This document shows positions 54,830 through 64,000 of a stretch of DNA of 64,000 nt, piece by piece (within the stretch, counting starts at the first letter, position 1; each line of letters opens with the position of its first letter). The notes beneath the pieces are model-generated. The model saw only the letters and a list, made by a program, of their open reading frames with translations, did not search any database and was not told where the DNA came from. Both the position numbers and the translations under genes were made by a program. The DNA comes from Annona cherimola (taxonomy: Eukaryota; Streptophyta; Magnoliopsida; Magnoliales; Annonaceae). The stretch spans positions 49,095,174 through 49,159,173 of the forward strand of contig CM059975.1 in assembly GCA_030490835.1 (NCBI GenBank), given 5' to 3'.

Positions 54830-56460
54830 TCATGGCCCAGTTCAGACTATTTTTGCATGTTAGTCCAAGAGATTAGGCACAGTTTGCATCCATTTAGCTT
54901 AATTTTCACTTGCTTTGCATTTTAGTAGCATTATACAGTTTTTATGCATTTTTAGTATAAATTAGGTATTTTTAGTTCATTTATTTAGTTCATTTAATTT
55001 TTGCAGGAAGGACAGGAAAAATATAGGCATGCGGGCAAAGCGGATGCAGATCAAAACCAAGGCAAGAGGCATGTGGAATGGCGCCTAGGCGCCACCCTAC
55101 ATGCCTTAGCCAGAATCTCCAGCACCTCATACAACAAAAAGCTTCCAGAGAGTTGGTGCCTAGGCGCCACTTCACCAACATGCAGACAAGTTCCAGGAGA
55201 ATTTTGAGGTCACAAGATAGAATTGCTTCCAGGGAGTTGGCGCCTAGGCGCCATGACATGATCGTACAGGTATTTTGAAGAGTTTTCAAGTCACAAAACA
55301 TCTAGAGAGTTAGCGCCTAGGTGCCAGATAGGGGCGCCCAGGCGCCAAGGAATGAGTCTTCAGGGCATTCAGAACGGTTTCCAAGTTACACAACACACAG
55401 AGGGTTGGCGCCTAGGCGCCACTACGCATCCATATGCACGGGTTTCTGCACATGTGCTGCACAAACCAACTAGTTTAAATAGAAACCTAGGGGGTCGTGT
55501 GCTAAAGAGAGAGCCCTAACGGAAAAGACACCCAGAGAAGGAAAAGAACTCGTTTTGAAGCATGGATTGAAGAGAAGATTCAATCCCATTGGTGGAAACT
55601 GCCGGAAAATCAGTTTTCTCTTCATCCTTCTATTTTTCCGGATACTTTTATAATGGGTGTAAAAGATTTTTATAGCATGTCTTTGAGCTAAACTTCCTTT
55701 AGATGGATAGTTAGGATAAATTGATATCTAATTATATTATATTGGTTCTTTAAGATTCAGGAATGAATATTTGATTTCTATGTGATTTTGTATTGCGAAT
55801 TGACAGTTACATGTGATGTTTAATGCTTTTTACAAGATTAGCTACCTTATAAGATGATTTAATTGCATGATTGATCCTTGGAAAAAGAAAATCTCTGCTA
55901 GATCCATGTGTAGGGCATAGGTTTCCTCTTTGCTAAGGGGAGTTGTTTAATGCATATGAATATACCGTTAAACCCTATGTAGTCAATGAACAAGTTATGA
56001 ATCTATCAATTTGACTTTATTTAATAGCATGGGAACATAGCAATTGAATAGAGTGTAATTAGCTTTATATGCGTTGGAAGACATATATAAAGATTATGGA
56101 ACTTGGACTAGTAAATCCCTGCGAAATCTCATGAAAAGGAACCAATGAGATATAGTTTAGATTCAAGGATTCCGAACTATCCATTTGTCATCCCCAATTG
56201 ATAACTCCTTTCAGTATTCCAGTTATTCTGTGAAACTTTTTTCTATTTTCTTTTTGCAATTGATAGTTTTAGTCTTAAGTTTGAAATCCAAATTCTTCAC
56301 TCACCGAAAGCAATTAAATTGATTAATAATCCTAGTTAACCATTTTCTCATGGGAACGATACTCTACTCACTCTTTATTACTTGATTCAGCACATATACT
56401 TGCGTTAAAAGCAAGCAATTTTAATAGACATATACGCAGCTCGTCACACACAACAAATTT
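54830..56460 (+). mobile_element. Decayed LTR-like repeat with palindrome array
   Basis: No ORF of note. It has the general look of the 5' part of a plant LTR element: T-rich start, a GC-rich palindrome array at 55079-55421, then 'gtttaaatagaaacctagggggtcgtg' (possible promoter/leader) and a long AT-rich part ending 'gggaacgatactctactcactctttattacttg...gcgttaaaagcaag'. The borders are approximate and no target duplication was found. Confidence 0.4.
55079..55421. repeat. Tandem array around the palindrome TGGCGCCTAGGCGCCA
   Basis: Palindromes at 55079, 55154 (one change), 55238, 55311 (two changes), 55332 (variant GGGCGCCCAGGCGCCA) and 55406. Spacings are 75, 84, 73, 21 and 74 bp. The intervening DNA repeats loosely as 'tttt.aagtcacaa....cagagagt', so the real unit is ~75-84 bp with the palindrome at its end. 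The 66-103 aa ORFs here on both strands arise from the repeat. Confidence 0.9.
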
Positions 56461-56560
56461 GGTTCATATTTATAATTTATTAATACATTACATAAAAATA
56501 GGAAGTTTTTGGGTGAAAACAAGTCTTACTTCCCTGTATGTGTCTAAAAGACCTATTGTC
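56461..56560. other. Short flank
   Basis: Nothing recognised. Confidence 0.3.
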
Positions 56561-56564
56561 TGGT

Positions 56565-56835
56565 ATACCTAGGTGTATTTTTCTTCAGTGCAACCAGATA
56601 CATAAATTTTTCTTTAGTTTTTAGGTTTTAAATTTATATATGGGCCCAAGTATGAATATCTCGTATACATATTTTTATATTTTTTAGTGTTTTTAAATAT
56701 TTTATTTTGAATTTATTTTTTTAAAATATATAAAAATATCTACATAGGACATTAATGCTTCAGCCCACATAAATATATAAAAAGATTTTTAAAAATAAAA
56801 ATAAACTCTTCATTGCACCAGGTGCACTGAATCAT
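56565..56835. repeat. Diverged MITE-like fragment
   Basis: Starts 'ggtatacctaggtgtatttttcttcagtgcaacc' and ends 'cattgcaccaggtgcactgaat'. The AT-rich arms ('tatttttatattttttagtgtttttaaatattttatttt') pair loosely. Structure resembles the MITEs at 24276 and 40111. Confidence 0.45.
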
Positions 56836-57853
56836 TTTTCCACTTGGAAATGCTTGATTTTCGACTATGCTAGGCTGATTTACTAAAATCAAAAGCACCT
56901 AACATGTTTAATGTATTGTATTGAGTTAATAAAAAAAAATTTCACTATAAAATTGAAGTAATTTTACAATAGATAAACATAGTGAAAATTTTACATCAAA
57001 TTTGATGCATGTGTTTTTATTTTAAATGATTTTTATTTACAATATTGTTTAAATTACAAAAGATAATCTTGGTGAGATCTAGACCAAGCATTTCCGTATT
57101 TGGAGAAATGGGAAGTATTTCCATTGTGTCACCTCCATGGAAATAAATTCTTATTTTATATAATTAAATAAATATGTTTACATGTACATTAAAATAACAA
57201 AAATTGATGATGATAAAAAGGTCCCGCTTCTGTATAAGTGGGATCATACGCATGGAAAGTCCTGTTGATGCGTGTATCAAGATCTAATCCATCATATTTC
57301 TAATTATTTATTTTATCACTGTACCAAAAATCATAAAAGTGGAAATTTGGCGGGCCATAACTAATTGAGTCATGTATATTTATTTTTAAATTACAAACAA
57401 AACTAATATCTATTTACAAATGCGTAAAAATGTTGTCAAAACTTATAAAATCATTTTTAGTCACATTTATTCACTTTTCCATTCAAAAAACACTATTTCG
57501 CAACATAAAAAATTGTCATACAAAATTAGCTATTAAGTAATAGCCATATAATGGATGTTGCAAAATGTAATGTTTTAGTAATAAAACTTGGCACTAAACG
57601 TTTTCACCACTTAGTATGTGTAAAGATATGTAGGATGGAACATCTAAGGTTCAAAGTTGGGGAGAGATTCTTGACTTGTTTATCCCTCCCTTGAATTTAT
57701 CTTCTGTAAATTGCTTGATGGTCCAAAGTGGTGACATGATAAAAAAAAAGTCATACTTTTTGCACCACATCCAAAAATTGCAAATAACGTGAACTGACAT
57801 AGCTAACTATGGCTACATCACAATACGCATCATCCAAGTGGTTAGATCATCTC
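56836..57853. other. Non-coding stretch, nothing firm
   Basis: AT-rich, no ORF. A short 'cccgcttctgtataagtgggatcat' near 57229 resembles the ends of the 40-43 kb repeats. Confidence 0.35.
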
Positions 57854-57864
57854 ACTTCTATATA

Positions 57865-58480
57865 GGGGTGTTAACGGATCGGGTTGGACGGGTTGAAGTC
57901 TAATCCTAATCCTAACTCATTTAAAATATCTCAACCCTAATCCGTTAATTAATCCATTTAAAAAATCTCAACTCTAACCCATTTACAACCCATTTAATAA
58001 ATGAGTTGGTGGATTGTTAATGGATTGTATAGCAAATAACCTGAAAGTCAAAACTCTAGTAGATAATGATCTCGCAGGGAGAGACGAGAGGATGTTTTCA
58101 GTGTAGGGGAAATGAAAATAGGGCAGTAACGGGAAAATGGAATTAGAGTAGCAATGGAAAAATGAAAATTATATGACTTGAGGGAGACTTAGAGAGGGAA
58201 AATAACCAAGAAGTTTACATGTATATATATAAAACTTTAATGAGTTAAGTGAGTTAAATGGGTTGAACAAATTAAACGGGTTGAATTGGTAATATGGGTT
58301 AAATGAGTTACTAAATGGGTTGACGAATTATAAAATCTCAACCCAAATTTATTTATTTAATTAAATGATTGAATAAGTTGGCAGATCATAACCCATTTAT
58401 TTAAAAATCTCAACCCAAACTCATTTATAAACTAGTTGGGCGAGCGAGTTGACGGGTTGACCATGACCATTAACATCCAA
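57865..58480. mobile_element. Mutator-like MITE, 616 bp, 11-bp duplication
   Basis: Ends GGGGTGTTAACGG and the complement of TTGGATGTTAATGG. Inside both ends are 'cgggttg' and 'aacccattta' motifs in inverted arrangement. Flanked by perfect 11-bp copies ACTTCTATATA (57854-57864 and 58481-58491). No coding sequence. Confidence 0.82.
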
Positions 58481-58559
58481 ACTTCTATATAATAGGTTAT
58501 AAAGAAGTGGGAACCCTGATAAAATCAGTTGATGTAAATAGATTGGACTGTTAAATTTT

Positions 58560-60300
58560 ATTAGTAACTAAATTAAAGACGCTATGCATCTATTCTGGAG
58601 CTGCTCTGCCACAAATGCAGTATGGGACAAAAACCTTCGTACTAAACCGTCAGGATCTTTACTCAATGGATTGACGGACATCTTCCGGCAACTTACAACT
58701 TCGAGAGTCAGGTATTGTTTCACCTTATTTTTGTGCACCTGTTGGCGAATATGATACTGCAGAAACAAACATTATAGTGAAGGTACGATCATGATTAATA
58801 AGATCCCAAAGTTGGCTGTTGATTTCATTTATCAGATCAACTCTGCCGGGCAGTATTCCAGGAGGGTGTTATGAAATTGAACGTTGATGTGGGACTCAAC
58901 TTACAAGGATGCATAGCGGGATTTGGGGCTATTACTAAGGGTGCAACTTAGTATTAGGTCGGTCCAAACTCGCCTAACTTGATCCGGTTTCGAAATTAAT
59001 TTTGAGTTTTATTTTTGAAAAATTTTCAAATTAGATTTAGTTTCAACTCAACCCAAGAAACCCGAAACTAATATTGAATTTGCATTAACCCAGTAACAAA
59101 ACCTGATCCGGTCCGAACTCGATATTCTCCATAATTTATTAAAATAATTATATTTATTTTTGATACAAATAATTATATTTATTTATGCATTAAGTATTTC
59201 AAGTATAATTGTAATAAAAGTTATTTTATATAATCATAACTTAATTAACTGTAAAACGTTTATCCTAAAACCTAAAAGTTATGTACATTTGTCCAGAAAA
59301 GTTGAATATATTACATCTACATTAATTTTCTTTGCAAATAATTAAAAATATATCAACTCTTTAAATTATTGCATATATGCTAATTAACTACAAGATATAT
59401 AAATTTCACTTTTATTAAATTTTAGATAGTGATTTCGATTTCATGTCATGTTATTTATCTTTCTTATCTTGATTGTTATGTGTAAAATCATTAGGTTCAG
59501 TGCATGTAGGATTATTTTTTAATTAAAAGATAAACTTTCATCAAAATCGAAGATATCATATGTCATATACATATATTCACGTATATATTATTCATGTGCG
59601 AATGCAATAATATTTAAAAAATTTATTATTTCTATCGATAATTTCAACTTCTATTGGTTTTAGAGTAATCTGAAACCAAAACCAAAACTAATGCCAACTC
59701 GGTATGAACTCGATCTGAATCCGGATTCTAATATTAGAGTTTGGGTTTGAATTTGCCTAAATCCGATAGACTTAGGGTTTAGATTCACTTAAACTCGGTG
59801 TAATCTAACCCGAGTTGCGCCCGGAGCTATTGCTCGTGATAGCTGGGGTGGTTCTTGTGGGGGGCTTTGGACGCGGAAGGATCTTGCTGATCCATTACTT
59901 ATGGAGGTACAAGCGGTACTATTGGGTTTGAAGTGGATCTCTAGCTTGCACTACGCTGAAATTGTTGCAGACTCAGACTCTCTCATCCTTATTACCCTGT
60001 TAAACGCTAGTGGCCCAATTCTTTCAAACCTGGATGTCCTGATGGACTAGGAGACGTGTTACTCATCTTGTGGGTTCTCCGCAGTGGAAACGAGGTAGCA
60101 CCTTCACTTGCTGAATATGCCCCGTTAATTGTGAATCTGAATGTCTATATATAGCTGATCTCCTCTGTAAGGATATTGATCTTTGCAATGAAATCTGTGC
60201 TGGTCCTCCCCTCTCCACCGTCTCTCCTTCACGCGTAGAGGTGGGCCGGATCTCAAACCTGCCTTTATAAGGTGGAAAAAAGGAGAGATTGAAACAATTC
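58560..60300 (+). pseudogene. LINE zf-RVT/RNase H remnant, interrupted
   Basis: The plus strand at 58576-58620 encodes HLFWSCSATNAVW, the Cys/His end of a zf-RVT region. At 58870-58936 VMKLNVDVGL...GCIAGFGAI is the first strand of a LINE-type RNase H domain. After the TIR element (58937-59822) it resumes with ARDSWGG, DPLLMEVQAVLLGLKW and IVADSDSLILI. In another frame near 60082-60123 RSGNEVAPSLAEYA is the last block. Stops and frameshifts show decay. It is a different copy from the LINE at 25-39 kb. Confidence 0.75.
58937..59822. mobile_element. TIR element 'GGGTGCAAC' (copy 2) inside the RNase H remnant
   Basis: Ends AAGGGTGCAACTTAG and the complement of GGGCGCAACTCGGG. Flanks GGGGCTATTACT (58925-58936) and GGAGCTATTGCT (59823-59834) are near-identical; within them a 9-bp duplication GCTATTACT/GCTATTGCT is the simplest reading. 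Leaving the element out restores the RNase H motif around Gly-Ala-Ile. AT-rich core, no transposase. Confidence 0.78.
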
Positions 60301-61890
60301 AATATTAATTGCTTTGAATTGCATAATGATTAAATAAAGATTTACCCTCCCCTTTACTCCAGAAAACGATCTATCGATCTTGGCGTATATGCAGTTATTT
60401 ACATCCACAGCCAAAGTAAGGTGTGTGAAACCTGGCAGTCAGCTAGAGTATAAGAATTCTTGCTCATCATCATAGCTCATCGGGATCGGTATTGATTGTC
60501 CACAATATTCTGGTGGATCCAGATGGATGAGATGAGTATGAATTAAAATCCGAATGATTTCATCGTCTTGTTATTTTAAAGTTTTCTAGAGATGGAGAAA
60601 ATCATATATCGACAAAATGATGGTGATATGTTTTCGAAAATCGTCAATCTCGACAAAATGATGGTTGAGATGTTTTCTTTTTTAAGAAAAATGATTTTTC
60701 ACATTTTCTATCATATTGCTTTCTTGGAAAGAGTCCGCCGAATACGTTGGTCATGATGGCATCCAATGAGATCCAAGTTACGTTTATTAAATTACGCAGC
60801 TTTTTTCCTTGTACATTTTTACAAGTTCCATTCACGATTCGATGGTCAAGCAATCCAAATGATTGAAGAATTTACTCAGATCGATGGCTTCCATCATGCA
60901 TGCAGGATAAATCAACCTCAGGGCCACATTGTAAGAAGATTACTATTACCAATGATACTTTTAGCAAAAGAGAAAATTTTCCTAGGAAAAAGTATAAAAT
61001 AGAGAAAAAAAGTTCTTTGTTGCCGTTATAATTTTTGAATAACAAATTTATTATTGTTGCGGAAAACATGTAAATTAGCAACAAAATTTAAATTTTATTT
61101 AAAAAATTGTATGTTAGAATATCTCCCAACAATTGATAAGAAAATTAACTTTGTAAAAATTTTTAACAGTAAAAAATGCTTTAGCCACATAATTGGGTGA
61201 CAACAAACTGTTAATATATCCTCTGGCAAAAAATCGATTGTTGCAAAAAAATTACGACCAAATTAATAGTTTTTATAATTATACCAAACATTTAGAACGT
61301 TTAATTTTGAGATGTAATAATTTATTACCCCTCCATTTCCGCGTGGTCATAAAACACATTTGGTTGCATTTTTCAATTTTTGTTTTTGAAATTATAAATC
61401 TATATGTGTATTATTTATAAACAAAGATTTGCCTGTTGGATATATTTATCTATCTTGAATTTTTAAACGTAGGGGTACTGTGGTCATTTTCATTGTTAAA
61501 ATGATGACAATGTCCTTATGTTTCAAATTTACAAAATATAAAGATATCTAAAAATACGTAAATGCTTTTTCTATGACTTTACAAGTGCATGAGAAACCTA
61601 CGCTTAACAAAATATAAATATGGGTGAGTACACATTGCCACACGCTGTGACTTGAAAAGGGAATAAGTGCATGTTGTGCCATAACTTAGGGTTTTAAATT
61701 GATAACATGGCATGACTAATAAAGGTAAATGAAGTGCCCATTACCATGCATCATGATTCAAATGACTAGATGGGTGAATACGTGTAGCCACGTGCTATGA
61801 CTTGGGGTGAGTTTATGCTTAGCTCATCAACCAACGATGATTCAGTTTGGGTTAGTTTGGGTCGTCAGCTACACTAATGATCCTACACAA
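60301..61890. other. Non-coding stretch with small repeats
   Basis: No gene. At 60604-60680 a ~47-bp unit ('tcgacaaaatgatggt.gatatgtttt') is duplicated. 61468-61570 resembles 24752-24880. At 61622 and 61770 a unit 'gggtgaata..tgccac.cgctgtgactt' is repeated. Confidence 0.5.
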
Positions 61891-61897
61891 TAGGCAT

Positions 61898-62160
61898 ATT
61901 TCGCATACAACTTCTACATTTACACGACAAGCTAACGTGTTCCACATACAACTTCTAAATTTAAATAGTAGACCATCATGTTTTGCATTCGACCTCTGGA
62001 GTTACACAGCAAGTTGTTGCATTTTGTACACAACTTTTGGATTTACACAGTAGACCAGTGTTTATAGTCTTTGGATCTATATAACAACTAGGTGTATTCC
62101 ACATATAACTTTCAGATTTATACAACAAGTGAGCATGTCTAGCCTATAGCTTTTAGATCT
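61898..62160. repeat. Degenerate ~40-bp tandem repeat (about 7 units)
   Basis: Units of the form TTCCACATACAACTTCTRGATTTACACARCAAG. Each is changed at several positions; the last two are partial. It lies just upstream of a second tandem array and a gypsy LTR. Confidence 0.7.
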
Positions 62161-62204
62161 AATTTTTGTTGGTTTTGCCATGAAAATTGGGTTTAACTAA
62201 TTTT

Positions 62205-62390
62205 TAGACCAACTTGGGCCACACGAGAAAGATTTAGACCCAATTGGGCTCTCTAAAAAGTTTTAAGCTCAAATAGGTAGCCTCAAGGGTTTTAGGCTCA
62301 ACTGGCCCAATTGGAATGTTTTAAGCCCAATTCGATTGACTTTGACGGTTCTTGGGCCCAACTAGGCGATCTGAATAATTTTTAGTTCAT
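62205..62390. repeat. Degenerate ~30-bp tandem repeat (about 6 units)
   Basis: Repeats of a 'ttttaagcccaattgggc.cnnt' phrase (for example near 62228, 62263, 62298, 62327 and 62354). Together with the previous array it resembles the tandem-repeat 3' untranslated region of some plant gypsy elements. Confidence 0.65.
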
Positions 62391-62395
62391 ATAAG

Positions 62396-64000
62396 TGTAA
62401 TACCCCAAGTATTAGCAATTATGTAGATCAATAGCGATATGTATAATGTAGTATGAAAAACCAGCTGATAGTAAGAGATTGATGAATCAGAGTTGTGGTG
62501 AATGTGCAATTCTAGTTATTGAGAAATGGATGAGTGAATTTTGAAAAAATAGCTCGATAGATGCTCGGGATGGATTTATATTTGTTTGTAGATGATTTTA
62601 CATTTGCAAAAACCCATATTTCATTGAATGATAAATATTTGAGATTTAACCCTCGTGTGTGGACTTTGAACTAGAAAACAAAATTATTTCGAGTTGATTA
62701 ATTTTAAAAAGCATTTAAGCATGGTGAAATGCCTAATGTGTTTGGAATGGATATGTATGGTTATAGGTGAGATTTGATAAAATGAAAAAATGGCTCAAAT
62801 TGCGTAGTTACTCTCGAAAGAATTACGATGGTGAAAAAGATCGAGGATCATTGATGAGAGCCATAATTTTTATGAAAATGATTTAGACATGATTGAAATG
62901 TGTTCGTGATATTTGACAATGAAATTGAGATGATAGTTTTGAGAATTGAGTCATTTGGGGTTCATGGTGAAAATTCAGTAAGTAATAAACTTAATAGGTA
63001 AAGTTTTTAAAATGACATGAAACATGATGGTTTCTAGCATGGATGATATGCTAGATATATGTCTGATGTGTAAGAAGTGATTTTGAAGGCATTAGGGATG
63101 ATATATGTGATTTGGGCCAATGAGAACAGTTGTAGAAGCATAACGACTAAAGAGTTGAGTTGACAGGCCAAATTTTATAGAAGACATGCTTTAAGTAAAT
63201 AAATGACATAAATATGATATTATGATGATAAAATTTGTGTATGAAAGAATTTTTTGGTATTTGGGAACATTTTTGTTTGAGATAGCTACATGTTGTGAAT
63301 GAGCAGAAATTTAGGTAAAGTTGTATAGTAAAATGTATGAAAAATTTTTTGATGATGGAATTTTTAACTAAAATTTTGCGAAGAGATATTACTTGAAATT
63401 AAGAATCCAATGTGAAAAGAATTATCTCAATCGGAGTTATATAGAGAAAGTTTTGAGCAAAATAGTGCGACATAGCTAAAAATAAGCCATTTATGGGCCC
63501 TTATGGGCCAAACCGTATGATTTCCAGAATTACATGGGCCAAACCATGTGGGAAGCTTTTTCAAGCAGGGAGGGTTTGAACCCACCCCATTTTCATGCCA
63601 TTTTCTTCTCCTCTTTTTTTCTAGATGACCCAAGCTTACTCCCCCCATGAAAACGCACTTAAAAGTACTTGATTTCATGTGATTTTGCATCAAGGGAGCT
63701 TGATGGATCAAGAAAAAAATTTGAAAATTCGAAGATCTTGAATTTTTTTTTGTAGAAAAATGAATTTGAGATAAGTAGGTTGATTTCTTTTAAAAAATGA
63801 TAAATTTGAGTTGCAAATCATGTGTTTTGTCAATTGTTTATGGGCACTATATTTGATTTCATGATTTGAATTGATTTTGATTGTACGAGACTTGTGCATA
63901 GATTTTTGGAAGTTGAAATTTGGGGGTTTTGGTGGAATTACACGTAAATGATGAAATGGAAGTATTTAGAAGTGCTTTTGTATGATATTATGATGTCTTG
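62396..64000 (+). mobile_element. Gypsy (Tekay-like) LTR, cut by the window end
   Basis: Starts TGTAATACCCCAAG. Aligns in order with the segments of the old LTR at 1430-1758, 5345-5742 and 7510-8019; for example 'gcatggatgatatgctagatat' at 63037 matches 'gcatggatgacatgtcagatat' at 5613. At least 1605 bp are present. Preceding tandem arrays suggest that this could be a 3' LTR, but I see no clear polypurine tract. Minus-strand ORFs at 63427-63899 have no recognisable domain. Confidence 0.65.

Noticed and set aside
55001..55301. Overlapping 66-103 aa ORFs on both strands
   Set aside because: Products of the GGCGCC palindrome tandem array.

Overview
The window is plant nuclear DNA, almost certainly an intergenic, repeat-rich (heterochromatic-type) stretch of an angiosperm with a sizeable genome. 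It is AT-rich, and I found no host protein gene, tRNA or rRNA that I could defend. Nearly everything recognisable is transposable-element DNA: Ty1/copia elements of the SIRE/Maximus (Sirevirus) type with a third gene behind pol, Ty3/gypsy (Tekay-like) LTRs, L1-type LINE pieces and many Mutator-like fold-back MITEs. The species cannot be named from the sequence.

Layout. 0-1.2 kb: a TIR element with telomere-like repeats inside. 1.43-17.23 kb: one old gypsy LTR split by later insertions. These are solo LTR A (TSD CATTG/CATTT), solo LTR C (TSD ATGGG) and a decayed Sirevirus, which itself contains solo LTR B (TSD CTTTT). 17.2-21.0 kb: remnant gypsy gag, interrupted by two 1.3-kb repeats in inverted orientation. 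21-25 kb: non-coding DNA with two fold-back MITEs. 25.05-38.88 kb: a 5'-truncated LINE on the minus strand with a 15-bp TSD, split by a young 10.9-kb Sirevirus (element 1, minus strand, TSD GAAAG). 38.9-43.5 kb: MITEs and a cluster of ~0.5-kb 'GCTTCTATG' repeats. 43.535-54.513 kb: an 11.0-kb Sirevirus (element 2, plus strand, TSD TATAA) with two LTRs that look identical and uninterrupted gag, pol and ORF3. 54.8-56.5 kb: an LTR-like repeat carrying a tandem array around a perfect 16-bp palindrome. 57.9-60.3 kb: a MITE and a LINE zinc-finger/RNase H remnant interrupted by a TIR element. 61.9-64 kb: degenerate tandem repeats followed by a second gypsy LTR of the old type, cut by the window end.

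How the parts work together. In each young Sirevirus the LTR U3 upstream of a TATA box is packed with ~35-bp quasi-palindromic modules centred on GTCGAC. The same modules recur in the leader between pol and ORF3. Gag is closed by its own stop, and pol lies in the +1 frame. A conserved GTAAGT...CAG pair (721 and 700 bp) would join gag codon 368 to pol in phase 0, and another strong acceptor lies just before ORF3. Element 2 looks autonomous. Element 1 has one nonsense codon in pol and one in ORF3 although its LTRs differ by only about two substitutions and one 51-bp repeat unit. All identity and divergence statements are by-eye comparisons within this window.
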